Below are positions 12,471 to 27,400 of a stretch of 64,000 nt of DNA, piece by piece. The translations under genes were made by a program, and so were the position numbers. The stretch is from Nymphaea colorata (lineage: Eukaryota; Streptophyta; Magnoliopsida; Nymphaeales; Nymphaeaceae): NCBI RefSeq assembly GCF_008831285.2, contig NC_045149.1, positions 2,234,001-2,298,000 of the forward strand, read 5' to 3'. A model generated the notes under the pieces. It had not been told where the DNA came from. It saw only the letters and a list, made by a program, of their open reading frames with translations, and did no database searches. How positions within the stretch are numbered: the stretch's first letter is position 1; each line of letters begins with the position of its first letter.

Positions 12471-15400
12471 CTATGCAGTGGGAACTTAGTCAATAACAGA
12501 GGAAAACAGGCATTTACATAAATGATTAGGTGCACAGACACATACATGATGTGAGCAAGAACATGCAGACATGCGCACTATATTGTAAAATGCTTATTAT
12601 AAACTGCATCGGTCAAGTACAAAATAAGACACACATACAAATTTGTCAACCTAGATGTACTCCAGATAAATAAATAAATAAATACATAAACCATCTTAAA
12701 ATAAGTGTATAAATTTTATTCCAATATCCCAACAGTCACTTGGTGGATTGAATAGGCTTTATACACCAAAAAGAGATACACAAAACATCCTGACGAATGT
12801 GTAGGAATACCTCACTTGACACACCTAATGGTCAGACAGAGATAGGTTCTAGTTTCAAGCCCTCCTCCTCCTTTGTCCCCTAAAACAAGTAACTCCTTGA
12901 ATGTGTAACTTAAGGTTCAGTTTACATCTTACCACAACATCAGATCATATCATTGATTCCATCTGATGTGGGGTAGTCAGACCCTACCACCATGTTTCAT
13001 ATACTAATACAGTCAAAGCATCAGTCGGTCTCTCCATGTGGTAGACCTCATCTAGGGACTCGTCCAGAATAATTAGGGATAGGCAGCACCAGGCAGTCCT
13101 CAAAAAAAAAAAAAAAAGAACGAAAATTTACAATAAAAAAAATTAAATTCATTAACATATATTCTTCACGAGAAACATAATGTATGTGTCAAATGCTGTT
13201 CTTGTTAAACAACAGATTTTCGGATCCTCCATCTAGATCCAAAATCCAGCATGTTGAACGATGTCTCACGTTATTCAATGCCCTTGTAATATGTGAAGTC
13301 TCTTAGGATTCTACGTTCTTGTAAACTGTGTTGAGGCATTCAATGTCCTTGTAATATGTGAAGTCTCCTAGGATTCTACGTTCTTGTAAACTGTGTCTTT
13401 GTAATATGTGAAGTCTCCTAGGATTCTACGATGAAGAGTCTCTTAGGATTCTGTAATTGTAACTGTTCTCTCTTATAAATATGGGCCATGTAGACCATCC
13501 TGGTCACGGCTTATTCTTTTCAGCTTCTTCTTGTTTCATTCTTTCTCTCTCTATCTTCCTGCATGAATACAGATTTCTAGTTGCAGATATTGGTGTCAGA
13601 TTTCTATCATGGTATCAGAGGAAGGTTGTTATCTCTACCTAACAAAATGCCCAAACAGGTCTGATTTGGACACATCTTGTTATATCGTGTCTTCCTTCCC
13701 TTTCATCTTCTACTTGTATACCCTTCCTTTCTGTTGTCATGGAAAACCTTTCGCATTCTGGTATGTCCTCAAATTTTCTTCCTCATCTTATTGCCGAAAA
13801 ACTCAACCATAAGAATTATCTAACCTGAAAAAGGCAGATCATGCCTTTTATAAGAAATCAAGACCTCTTTGGACATCTCGATGGTTCAACAAAGGCTCCA
13901 CCAATATCTATTCTGCAGGAGATAAAGAATGAGGCAGGAGAGGTCATTGCTGTTCAAGAAAACAGCAACCCTGAACATATTGTGTGGATAAGACGTGACC
14001 AAAGTCTGGTTGCATATATTTTGTCTACTCTATCTCAACAAGTGTTACTCTCAGTTTCTGATGACTGTACTGCGGAAGAATTATGGGAAATTCTTGCTGA
14101 TACTTTTTCCTAAATATCAGAAGCTCGGATTATGTACCTAAAGAAAGAATTTCAGAATTTGAACAAAGGTTCAACATCTATCATGGATTATTTGGGGCGT
14201 ATTAAGGCTGTCGCAGACCAACTTGCTGCCTCAAGGAATAACATTTATGATAAGGAGAAGGTGCAACAAACTTCAAGTGGAATTGGGCATGATTATCATG
14301 CCTTTATTACAGCTCTTGTGGTCCTTCCTGTTTTGCTTTCAACGAATTACAAGGTAAACTCCTCCAACACGAAATGAATATGAAAAGAGTCATTGAAAGG
14401 ACTGATCAAGGGAACTCCCAAAATGTATTGGCCATGAATGTAAAATTTGGTCAAAACCATGGGAACTCTGATCATAGTGGTCGCGGCAACCGACACCAAA
14501 TAATCAAGGTATGCCTCATTTGAATACTTCAAGAAGAATACCAATTTGTTTTCAATGTAACAAGAAAGGGCACTGGAAGGCACAAAGCTGGTTTAATCCT
14601 CAAAATAAAAACAAAGGGGTAAGACATGATTACAAACAAGGAGGACAAAATTCTAAAACCACCGCAGTTATTGATGGCAACATTCTCCAAGATGACTATA
14701 AAACAAAATGAGCAGGGAGAATGGTTCTTGGATTCAGGCGCAACCACCCATGCGACAGGAAATGCAGGTAAATTGACTAACTTATCCCCTCATTATGGTA
14801 GAAATTGCAGTATAACAGGTGACGGAAAATCTCATCCCATTACACATTGGAAATGCACATATTCCTTTGTTATCTTCATCGCTATCATTGACCAATGTTG
14901 TTCTTGCTCGCAATATAAAAAAGAATATCATATTCATTTCTAAACTCATTGATGATACAAACTCTTTTGTTGAATTCACACCTTCTTCTGTCTATGTCAA
15001 GGACCTCCAAACGAAAAAAATGTTCGCTAAAGGGGAGTGTCAAGGGAATATATATGTCCTCAAGGAATGTCTACCCAAAGATTCGTCCACCTTTGGTATA
15101 GGATTGAAGACATTTTCTCTTTCTCATAATGCGTCACCAAGTCCTTGCCATTTCCAATCAAAAGTAAGAGGCTCTAACCAATTTTTGGAATCTAATCTGT
15201 GGCATAATCGGCTGGGACACTGTGGTCGACATTTTATTGAAAAACTTGTCACAGATAGTCTCATTCCAAGATCAAGCTTACCTCTTACTTCAAGTGTCAA
15301 AAAATGTTTAAGCTGTGAACTTTATAAGAGTCATATTTTACCTTTCCATAATATAAATCAAAGGGCTTCCAAACCCTTTGAAATTATTTTTTCTGATGTT

Positions 15401-18400
15401 TGAGGGCCAGCCCCTATTGATTCCATGTCTGGTTCATGATATTATGTCTTATTCACTGACTCTTACTCACGATTCACTTGGATTTACTTCATGAAACACA
15501 AATCAAAAGTACTTCACATATTTCGAAACTTCTATGCCATGATTCAAACCAAATTTTCATACAATGTAATGCATTTTCAATATGATGGTGGGGGAGAATA
15601 TTCCTCACTTATTTTATTGAATTTCTACGTGGAAAAGGGATAACTAGACAAATCTCATGTCCTTACACACCACAACAAAATGGTGTAGTTGAGCGCAAAC
15701 ATCGACATATAGTTGAAAGCGCCATGAGCATGATGCATAATACTAATGTGCCCATTTCCTTATGGACTGAAGCCTTCCATACAGCCGTATACATAATAAA
15801 TTGTTTGCCTATGACACTCTTGATGTCTAAATCGTCATATTTCACACTCTTAGGCAAACAACCTGATTATAAGAAATTGAAGGTTGTGTATGCTATGTTC
15901 ATGTTGATGCTGCCTTGATGAACAAGTTTCAAGACAAAGCTATTCAGTGTAGATTCGTTGGATATGCCGATGAATATAAAGGTTTTCAATGCTATGATCC
16001 AACAACTAAACGTATCAAGACTTCAAGAAATGTTACTTTTGATGAGCATAATTTTGATGATACTAATGAAATGCCTATGACCATTGAATCTTATGATCCT
16101 TGGACCAGTACACAGTTATTCAATGCAGATCCCATTTCAGAAAATGATGTGCCTCAGGGTGAAGAGCGAAAGAGATCAATACAGTCGTCTAATGTGCCCC
16201 AAAGTGAAAATCAAGAGGGTCCAATACAGTCATCAAGTGTTCACGAAAGTAATAATGAAGTTAAATCAATTAGACGTTAAAAATGTTTTCCTTCATGGTG
16301 ATTTGAAGGAAGAAGTTTTCATAGAGCAACCTCTTGGTTTTGTTGAAAAAGACTCGCGAATGGGTTTGCAAACTAAAAAAATCCCTGTATGGACTTAAGC
16401 AAGCATAATGGTTATGGTTTGATAGTTTTTCAAACAAAATAAAGGAATACGGATATCAAAACAGTCGTCTCGACCATTTCCTTTTTATTTTCAAGAAAGA
16501 AAATGTTATTACCCTCCTTATATATGTTGACGACATCATCATTACAGGGAACTCGGAAAAACATTTTGATGAGATAAAGGGTCTGTTAATGAGAAACTTT
16601 CAGATGAAAGACCTTGGAAGCCTGCGATATTTCCTTGGGGTTGAAATTCCTAAGCAAGGAGATCATCTCACCTTGACGCAACAAAAATATACTCTTGACC
16701 TATTGGATAGAACATGCACGATGGATTGTAAGCCTGCTGAAACACCGAGTGTTCTGAACCAAAGGATGAGTATAAATGATGAGGAAACATATGAAGACCC
16801 CACCAAATATCGCAGCATTGTTGGTGCTTTGCAATATTTAACATTTACCAGACTTGATATTACCTATGCGGTAAATCAAGTGTCTCAATTTATACATGCA
16901 CCGAGGGACACACATATGAATGCAGTTAAAAACTTAAAAGGATACTAAGGTATCTCAAGGGAACTGTTGAAGATGGATTAGTGTATTGTAAAAGTGAAAA
17001 TGAAGCTGCTGGTCATGAATTAATCACATATGCTGACGCTGATTGGGCTGGAGATCCAGACGAAAGAAGATCTATCTCTGGTTTTAGCATCTTTATAGGC
17101 AAAAATTTGGTATCTTGGAGTAGTAGAAAACAAAGAGCAGTTGCAAGATCAAGTATAGAAGCTGAATAAAGATGTATGGCTGCAGGGACGGCAGAAGTGA
17201 CTTGGATTCGACACTTGCTAGAAGATATAGGAGAAAAAATTAAAAGCTCAGTACTAATGTGTGACAACCAACGCGCCATCAACATTGCTTTCAATCCTAT
17301 ACAACATGGCCGAATAAAACACATTGAGAATGACCAACATTTTATCAGGCAGAAGGTGGAGAATAAAGAGATAGAACCAGTCTTCGTTGGAACCAATGAA
17401 CAAGCTGCTGACATATTTACTAAAGGATTGACAAAGTATCGGTTTTGGTTTTTGAAAAGCAAGTTGTTCATTATTCAAAAACGTGCACAGCTTGAGGGAG
17501 GGTGTTAAACAACAGATTTTCGAATCCTCCATCTGGATCCAAAATTCAGCACGTTGAATGATGTCTCACGTTATTCAATGCCCTTGTAATATGTGAAGTC
17601 TCTTAGGATTCTATGTTCTTGTAAACTGTGTTGAGGCATTCAATGTCCTTGTAATATGTGAAGTCTCCTAGGATTTTACGTTCTTGTCAACTGTGTTGAT
17701 GTATTTAATGTCCTTATAATATGTGAAGTCTCCTAAGATTCTATGATGAAGAGTCTCTTAGGATTCTGTAATTGTAACTGTTCTCTTTCATAAATATGGG
17801 CCATGTAGACCTCCTGGTCACAGCTTCTTCTTCTCAGCTTTTTCTTGTTTCATTCTTTCTCTCTCTACCTTCCTGCATGAATACAGATTTCTAGTTGCAG
17901 ATATTGGTGCCAGATTTCTATCAATTCTTAATGTTAAACGAGCAAAAATGAAGATGGGACATGAGATAAGAGAGAGAAGCTAGAGAGGAGAAAAGGAGAG
18001 AAAAGGAAGTCATAGCTCTTGGCAACACCTCCTCAACTAGATTGAAAGGTCTAGTTAGGGTTATGTCTAACCCCTTACATAAGAGTCCAGTAAATAATTA
18101 AAAATTCAAAGAACTACCTAATAATAAAGTTTCAAAATACAGAAAACCTCACACCCACACGTTTTCTCAACACTCTCCCTTAAAGGTGGAGCATAGATGT
18201 CTATCATGCTCAGCTTGCTACAACATTTCATGAAATCTGATATAGGGAGAGCTTTGGTAAATATATATGCAACTTGATCTTCTGAAGCAACATATTCAGC
18301 ACAGATAATCCCTGCTTGAACCAAGTCCCTAATATAATGACAATTCACCTCGATATGCTTAGTCTGTTTATGGAAAACTGGATTATTGGCCATATAGGTG

Positions 18401-21400
18401 GCCGCTTTATTATGACATTGCATTTTTATAAGCAATTCTATCTAAATTCCAAGGCTTCTAGCATGACACTCACCCAGGTGATCTCAGTGGCAATTTGAGC
18501 CATGGCTTAGTACTTTGACTCTGCACTAGACCGAGCCATAACAACTTGCTTTTTACTTCTCCAAGAGACTAAGTTCCCTCCAACGAAGATATAGAATCCT
18601 ATAGTAGACTTTCTGTCATCAATAGAGCCTGCATAATCTACATCAGAATAAGTCTCTTTCTAGAATGATGAACTTCTTCTAAATAATAAGCCCCTTATGA
18701 CACACGGATACATGGGTTTAGCCCACGTACCCGCGTCGATACGCGGATACGGGATACGGGGTGGATACGTTTTGGATCGGGTCTAGGCCAAACCTGATCC
18801 GAACCAAAAAATGAAGTCGATTTGTATGATTTTTCCTATTGTATTAGTTCTCCTCTTACAGAAAACAGTAGAAGAAGACACGTACAGTAGAAGAAGACAC
18901 GTTTTTTTATCAGAAATATTAATTTAATGTTTCTTTTTCATTTTATCATTTTTGAGAATATAAAATTTGTCATATCCGAGTATCCAAAAAATTTGAAAAT
19001 TGTTGTGTCCGTACACGTATCCTCATACCCATACTCGTATCGTACCTACACCCAAGTGACATAGATAAGCCCTGTCCAGGAGAACTTTTTAGAAACTTCA
19101 ATAGTAGCATAGCTCCATCCTAATGGGATTTTCTAGGCTTGTCTATAAATTAGCTCAATTTTCCCATAGCAAAGGATATATCTGATCAAGTGACGGTTAC
19201 ATATGCCGCATACTAGAGCCCCTTAACCCACATGAATATGTAACCCATCAGCTGTGTGATGAATTTTTTATATAGAACACCTTTTTCTTATCAAGATTTT
19301 TTTCTAAATTTTATATATTTTTTACTTTTTATTTTTTATAAATTAAAAAATAAATTTACTATATATTTTACGACTATGTCACATGAATGCGAGGTGCAGA
19401 TGGCAAGTGCAAATGCAGAAATTTTCAAAAAAAAAAAAAAGGTGCGGGTGCGGCAAAGATGTATGTATGTGTGTGTGTGTGTGTATATGTATATAAATCA
19501 TTTATTATAGTCTTATTATCTATAATTGTGAACTTTTTGTATTAGAAATAGTTTAGGGGCCAGTTTTGGCCAGATTCGGTAGACCGAACCAGATGCACTA
19601 TGCTAGAGAAGCACCAATACCAGCATCCAAGCGAGAGCCAGAGTCATTTACAAGCCCCCATGTGACATAGGTTTACGATATACTTATGATACATTATGAT
19701 ACGCGTATAGGTCAGCCTGACCGATATGATATACCCCTTACAACATTGGTTGTGGATGCAGCTGAAACGCTCCTTGGATGTAGCACTCCTCACCAAAAAA
19801 AGAAGAAGGGAGGAGGAAAGAGGAGGAGGAGACAGGAGGAGGATGAAGAAGAATAAGGTGGGGAGAAGACATACCTCACTTGCAGTGGGAGGAGATGCAC
19901 ATGCACAGGATAATGGTTAGGGTTTTAAATTTTTATAAACCTTTTTTATTTTAAATATCTCTTTTATTATCATTTCCAAACAGATGATAAAAGGCTTATT
20001 TTACAGTTGGTCAAAGGATAGTCAAATTTTCCAGAAAATGTGATAATCCACAGCCCGCAGTCATGAAGCGGAAAACCTAATTTTATTATGCTTTATTGGT
20101 AAATAAGTATTTGAAACATACCTATGGTTCAGATCAGTGTTGTAAGAACAGACTGACAGGACTGCTGATTTGATGAATTGGCCAATTCAAGGATTTAGCA
20201 GAATCGGTTGTGAATCAGCCAAAAGTATTTTTTAAAAAAAGAAATTGAAAGACAAAAAAACTTACAATATTTAAAAAACAGTTAAAAGCTGACATGGGGC
20301 ACCCTAAAATCAGCCATAGATTCAATTTAAGATCGGCCAGTTCTGACAACATTCGTTCAGATTGGTCACAACATCATCTAACATGTACGTTGATGGGGTC
20401 TAATGAGGAAGCTTCAAGCCTAATGCATACGTCTGTACGTGTGAGAGAGAGAGAGAGAGATAAGTACCATATATCCAGTTGCCGGGGCTTCAGGAGGTGC
20501 TATTCTTAGACCTTGACTGAGAATACCAACAAAATTTGTCAATCTAGAACCTGCCATAAAAGAATAATTCATTTCCTACTGTCAAAACTACTGGAGTGTG
20601 TATTTCATTCATCAATTCTAGAGTAACACTCATACAAGTACATGAATGACCATTATAGAATATAGTCTTTAAAAATGGTCTATGGAGCATTCAGCCACAG
20701 CTTTTACATATTTCGCCACTAAGCAACATCTGGCAGCCAGAAGAAGTCAATTTTCTTATACACAGGCACACACATATAGAATGGAAGAGAGAGCCATTAA
20801 AAATTTATAATGTCACTAGGTTTAAGTTTGTGTGAAGTGCAATTTAATATAAGCAATCTTACATGTACATCTGGATAAATATACCGCACAAGTGGTGCAA
20901 GGTCATTAATTACCAATGATATGCGCCAAATAACTTCTCACAGCCTAAGACCAAGGCAGGGGAACAGCAGTTCATGCTTATGCACCAACAGTGTAATGTA
21001 TAAAAGCAGTTGTGGAATTCAATAGGTGTTCATGCATTTATGCCGAATAATACCATTAACATATGAAATAAGAGAAAACAAGCACCGGTTAGGTAGGCCC
21101 AAGTAGCGAAAGAATTCTTTGGGTAGGTGTTCTGTATGCATGTTGAGTGAATGTATGCACAAAACCACCAGATTAAGGAAACTAATATAAATGCTCACTA
21201 ATGATTGGGAACCAGAGTAGTTCTAAAGATTGGGGACCAAAGCAGTTTAGTATAATAACTTTACAAGGACATAGTTTAAAAATCACGGAGATGTAGTTAA
21301 AAAATCACCATGCCAGAGTAGCATTCGATTCTTGAGCTTGCTTTTGTAAGGTGCATATTTGTCCAACTCCCCTTCCCTTTCAAGTGCATAAACATCTTCC

Positions 21401-24400
21401 AGCTCAAGAGCCCAATCCTGGAATTTGATTGCAGAAAAGATTAAATTATCACAGAACATCATGATAGAGCAAATCAATGTTAAACATCATAAGTTAAATA
21501 TACAACCCAAGGAAGCAAAGAACGAAAGTAATTCACCTTGTGTGTGGGGGCATGTGTGCTGAGAAGGAACTTCTTAACCAGCTGATAATCTGCACTATCA
21601 TGGTCTAGTGGCACAATATCACAGCAAAGCTTCTTATACTTCTCATCGAGAGAGACGTCACTTTCAATATCAAAACCAACAATTTTAGAAGCTATTTCCA
21701 TATCTTGAAGAGCTTCTAACATTTTTACCTACCAATTTGACACACAAATTACTCATCTATTGTTTCACTAGGGATTGAGATATGAATAGATAGCACAATA
21801 TCGAGTACACTAAACAAAGAAAAAGTGAGAATGAGCATCATCTTCTCAACAAGCAATAAAGGCAATGAAAGCAGGCAAGTGGTAGGTGGAACACAAAAGG
21901 TGAGGTAAGATTTTAGAGTTGATTCATTATTATGGCAAACCGAACTTGCTACTAGGGATGGAATATGACACTCCATCACACATATTGGGAGTGTCTAATC
22001 TCCCTTCAGAGTCTCATTCCCTTAAATTATTGTTTATCCTTATCTAAATATAAGAAAGAATATTGTTTCAATATCCAAATTAGTTTATGATTCTAATTCA
22101 TGTGATTATTATATTGACTTCTGCCTATGTTAAGAATCTTCACATGAAAAAAAAAAGCTACTTTGAAGGAAAACCACATGGAGCCATGTACATCTTCTAA
22201 GATCCCTTTCATTCTCTTGCATGTGCAGATTCAAAGCCAAACTTATCATTCTTGCTGAGACTTATCATGCTTTGCTAATATCACATGGTAAAAAAATAGT
22301 TTAGAATATTGTTCTCCTTTCTTTATAGAGGGGTTATTTTCTGATCAATAGGTTAGGCCTATTTCTTAATATTTCTAAGAACTTTCAACCTTTAGCCGAA
22401 AACCAGCTTTGGCTGCCTTTTATGAAATTCCATTATGATGATGAGAGAGAATATTTCTCAAAAGAATTCATGGGATGTATCAAAAATAATGGGATCAATC
22501 TACAGGTATCTGTGCACATACTGTTCAACAGAACAGCATTCATATTGTTCAGAGTGATTTAGTAATTGCAAATCATACATGAAGCATTCAGCTACACAAA
22601 GAAGTTCTTCAGTTCATGTGATAAATACTGCCCACGAAGATTCTCGATCACAAATATCCATATTATGTGCTGTTTGCAAATTATTCTGATCGTCAATCAT
22701 TATGGGCATATGGATGTATTTGCTACATTCACATAGAGAAAGCACAAAGGAATAAGTTTGAGCAGAGGCGCATACATGCAAGTTTTTTTGGATACTCCAA
22801 TCATCACAGAGATTTCAGAGACTATGAAATTGAAGGCAAGTGTACCAGAATTCCCAGAAATGTTATTATTGATGAAAGTTATTTCCAACAAGATGATGTT
22901 TCATGTCTCCCATAAGTGAAACAGGTAAATCCCACAAATATTATTATTGCTGAGAGTCATTCTCCGCAAGAAGATGTTAAGTTTCCTATAAGTGAAATCG
23001 GTAAAGTACCATTATCATCATCTGTTGACTAATGATTTATTTTCTTCTATTAAGGATGTTGGTGAAGACGAGCCTCAAAAATAGTGCACGAACTTAAAAA
23101 TAGCACAATTAAGAACTCTAAGAAAATAGTCCAAAACATACCATTTTCCTTATCCATTCTCTTGTAAATTTGGTTTATATTATGAGACAATTGGATATCA
23201 AAAATGTTCTTATTCATGACAAACTAAAGAAAGAAGCAAAACAGGGAACAACCAACTGGGTACAGTGAAAAAAACCAACACATTGTGCAGGTAAGAGAAG
23301 CATAGATTCCATATATCTTAGATAATTTTTTGTTCATTAGCAAATACATGACTACTCTTCATGTTTATTTTGACTATATAACTGTTAGAGGAAGCCGAAT
23401 CAACCATAAGAGAGGTACTAAAGGGTTTGATAAAGGATTCAGTAGAATGGAAGTATTATGTGGGTATATAAATTGTCAGAAAAAGGGAAAAGAGCTACTT
23501 GCTGCGTAACATAAATATATAGATCACTTAACACAGGCATATGCAGCTGATATTGACTCCCAATCCTATTCATCAAGTGTGCAGTCAAAATGACATGACA
23601 TGCATAGTGACAATTGAATATGAGTAGTCAGCATTTTGCAATATTTGACAAGAAACAGTGTTGTAGGCAAGTAGTGTATCCTGTCACGCATCACGTAACA
23701 TAATTATGTCAAAAAGTCAAAAAGTGATACAATACACCTTCGAACATAGTTTCAAGGGTGCAACTATACCATAGAAAGTGTAACTTAAAATTTATACTCC
23801 CCATATCATATGTCACTTTACCAGATGAGGTGCATACACCTTAAAAACATAAAAAGATGCTAAATGAAAAAAGTTTTTCCCTGCAAGTAAAATTATGTAA
23901 ATATCTAAATGTGCATGTTAACTTCATCATAAAAGGCATTCTAACACATCCAAAGTGAAAAGTTAAAAATTGAAGATGATTTCATTCAACAGGATTAGAG
24001 TTTTAATGATTTCCATATGAGTTTAAGGCCATTAAATTGTTTCAAGACTCCAAGGAGCAAGTCGTATATAATAAACAGTTAAACACTTATTTATTTTGAA
24101 CCACTGTTAAATATTGGGAATTTGGGATCAATTTATGCAGTTAATTTTGATTATTTCTGATGAAAGTGTGCATGTGATGTAGCATATATTTGTTATTTTC
24201 TTATGTTTAATGCAATTCACAGAATTCTTTTCTTGTTTTTCTTTATTTAAGTATTTTCTGTTTTTTTAACTTTCAGTGATTATGTGTACTAAATTTACAA
24301 TGTGTTAACTTTATCTTACATATAATTTTGGACTTGACTAATGCAAGTTACAGGCTTACAGCATTTTGCATCATTGAAGATCAATCATCCTGATGTGGTA

Positions 24401-27400
24401 TATGTTTGCGGTCATTACAATCAAGTTCCTTTGTTCATGCACCAATCTAGAATGGACACATAAATTAGCAGTTAGAAGAATCTTAAGGTATCTTATATGT
24501 ACATAGATTTCTTACAGCATCAAAAAGGAACAAAATAAAGATACGTGACAATTATACCATTTTCTTCCTTCTGGTTGAGCAGGAGATCCAAATGAAAGTA
24601 TGTCAGTTTCAGGTGACTTTTTCTTGGTCAAAGCATAAGCAAAAGGCAGTGACATGGTCGAGCACCAAAGCATAACATAGAAGCATGGTGCAGTTTCATC
24701 AAAGTTCGTTTGAATAAGATATTTATTGCATGACCTGGGAGAAGTTATTCCAAATTCTATACTGTTTAGTGACAAAATTTATTTCAATCCAATTTGACAA
24801 GGAAGAACCAACCATAGAAAGATAGATCAATAGAAGTACAGGTAAAGTTTATTGGAAGTTTATTGGCAGTGAATAAATCAAGTTGCTGATTGATTTAGAA
24901 AAGGACTGACAAGACACAATTTTGGAACGAAAAATCCCAATTGTCCTTGGAATGCACCATATCCAACTTAGGGAGTCCATCAGGTCATATTAATGAATTT
25001 AGATCTACTTATATCTAGATCTGCATCTGTTCTAGTAGCAGATAGACAGAACTAATGGGCCAGGTTCAGACCAAAAATAGTTTGGGATAGCTCAACGTTT
25101 GCAATATTAACTGAAAAATACTAAAACAACTGCCAACTGCATACCTGAAAATTCGAACAACTAATAACAACAATACACCTAACGTTTAAAAAAAAAAAAA
25201 GGAAAACTTGAAAAGTAAAAGGGCTTATGTCATTATGTGTGTCCCACATATTGGTACACTTTCTACAATATCGATTGTGAATGATTGTGCAACATCTTTG
25301 ACATTGTATTTCAGCAGAAAAAGTCAAAGATCAGTTTTCAGGTCTTGTACTGCCATATGTTTTCATATTACATCAGCTCATTAAATAACAATGTTTGCAC
25401 TACCTAGATGAATTTTTTCCTTCTAATCAGATGTTAGCCAAATCTAGCATCACATGGTCATGTCATATATAGCATGATAATGCATTATATGATACAAACT
25501 AGCAGCAAAGTGTTTACTCCTAGCCACTATCCATTTTTCCAAGTGATCTACATACACCAACCAAATTCATTCTTGAACATCCAATCAGTAACTGAGGGAC
25601 CAGGTTTAGCATTAAAATTAGTTTAAACAAGTTTTTCTATGATAAACAATGATGTTAACATTGCTTTAGCGTTTCATCGAAAACAAAACCATTGTTTTAG
25701 TGTCATTCAAGCAGGTCCTAAGTAGCAAAAAATCCCAGTACTTCTTTCAAGTCGTAGAATCTTATAGACGTTCTTTTACCAACAATTTAAGAATGTCGTG
25801 TGCAAAGGGGCACCTCCATGAAGCACACTTCAATGACCTTATTGGAGGATCAACATGATCAATATTCACACCATCTAGAAGATTTCTGCAATTATCATTC
25901 AACAATGTTCGTCAAGGCACAGCCTTGTGAAGAAAGATAAGCATCCACTCTACTCATACCATCTGACATTCAGCCTCCTGTTTCCTCAATTCCTCAATTT
26001 ATAATATGATTTAACTGTTAGACTTCACGCTAACAAGCAACTCACGCACACTAACTCTCGGTGAAAGCCCAGCCTTCACTTAGAAACAGGAAGATTTCAT
26101 TCTCTATTAGGGTTTTAATCCCTGGTCAGCTTTATACAACCAATAATTGGGGTGGGTTAGACTTTCTAATTACCTCCCTGACCCATGTACTGGGTCCATT
26201 TACCGACCCACTAACCAATTCCCCAAGGCTTAGTAACCTCATTCTGACTCAACTAAAGCAAACGACTCAGCTCAGAACAGATGTCTAACACTAACCCATG
26301 GGTAAGCTCAAATTTTGGGCTTTTAAGAACAAAATTATAAAAGTTGATAGTGTCATTCATACTATTCCCAGTAGTAACATGCATTAGCAACAAGTATTCA
26401 AAAATCAAAAGGTCGCCCAGATGATGATGTGATAAGTAGACACACTACAGCATTTATGCAAGTTAGAGAGAGAGAAAAAGAGATAAAAGGATGAACTGCA
26501 TGAAGGAAACTTAGCATTAAAGAAAAGTTATGTACAAATAAACGTAAATGGAGAGGAAATCTGCAAAGTAGAAGGTGAATCAAGGCCCTAACAAGCATTT
26601 CACCAGACCTTTGACTTAAGATCATCTTCATCTTTGATAATATGTGGATGGACTGAAGGTATTATAGTGAAAAAGCGGTTGCTTGCATCAACAATCAAGC
26701 TCGCCTTCATAGATGGCATGTACGTCTGATTTGATAACAGGTTTTGAATCTCTGTTAATGCTTCAAATCCTAGAAAGTGACACCAATTTGAAATTCAAAA
26801 AGAAGGATACCTTTAAGCACAATTATCAAAAAATTCAACAATACAGGTGCAGGAACAGAAACAACTGGATGACAAAGAGAGTTCATAGAGAAGGCATTTT
26901 TTAATGAAAATAAATTGGAAAACTCCCTACCCTTTTGGATATTGCTTTTGCTTAATTTCCCAAGAGGCATCTCTGTCATATTAATTTCAAACTCCATCAT
27001 AGCAGCTCTACAAAAGGCACATTTTTCTTCTAAGAAGAATACCAAGCAATCAAGGTAAAGATAAATAAAGAGAACAAAAATAACCAACCTGTATTTCTGA
27101 ACATCAAAAAGCATCTTCATCAATTCCAACAATCTTGGAGCTAGCTGGCTCTCATGGTAATGATCTTTTTCAATTAGTTGTTTATTAACCCCATAATCCT
27201 ACATATACAACCAAAAGATGGTAAGTGACTCATATTAGTCAATATTGTCTAAAACAAGAAACACTAAACTAAAAAAGGAATTCGGCCATACAATCTCCAA
27301 CGGGAAAAATCTGCCAGGCTGCTTTTCAAAATTTTGCTTCCCTTCCCATGCCTCCCATGTATTTCCAGTTTTCTCTAGGAATAAACGTTTAAATTCATGG

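Larger units (their letters stand above)
13203..17923 (+). mobile_element. Ty1/copia LTR retrotransposon 1 (defective, in PARP1 intron 17)
   Basis: LTRs 13203-13609 and 17503-17923 both start TGTTAAAC and end TTTCTATCA. A primer-binding site complementary to initiator tRNA-Met (TGGTATCAGAG) starts at 13610, and a polypurine tract (GAGGGAGGG) precedes the 3' LTR. Flanks GTTCT (13198-13202) and ATTCT (17924-17928) are a target duplication with one mismatch. The domain order gag-protease-integrase-RT-RNase H is that of copia. Its gag resembles that of element 2 and of the Ale/Retrofit type, though the lineage call is tentative. It lies antisense to PARP1. Confidence 0.93.
17932..19200 (-). mobile_element. 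Older copia remnant: LTR, RNase H and RT tail, minus strand
   Basis: Minus-strand pieces read in order: RT tail at 19200-19073 (DISFA..KLS and FIDKPRKSH), interrupted by a MITE (18694-19064); RNase H at 18693-18175 ([38 protein letters not shown]); then a polypurine stretch and a TG...CA LTR. Several stops are present. The RNase H tail closely resembles that of copia element 3, so the two are related families. The 5' half is missing. Confidence 0.8.

Noticed and set aside
13260-13445. Regularly spaced repeats resembling a short CRISPR array
   Set aside because: They are tandem units without distinct spacers, inside a plant LTR.
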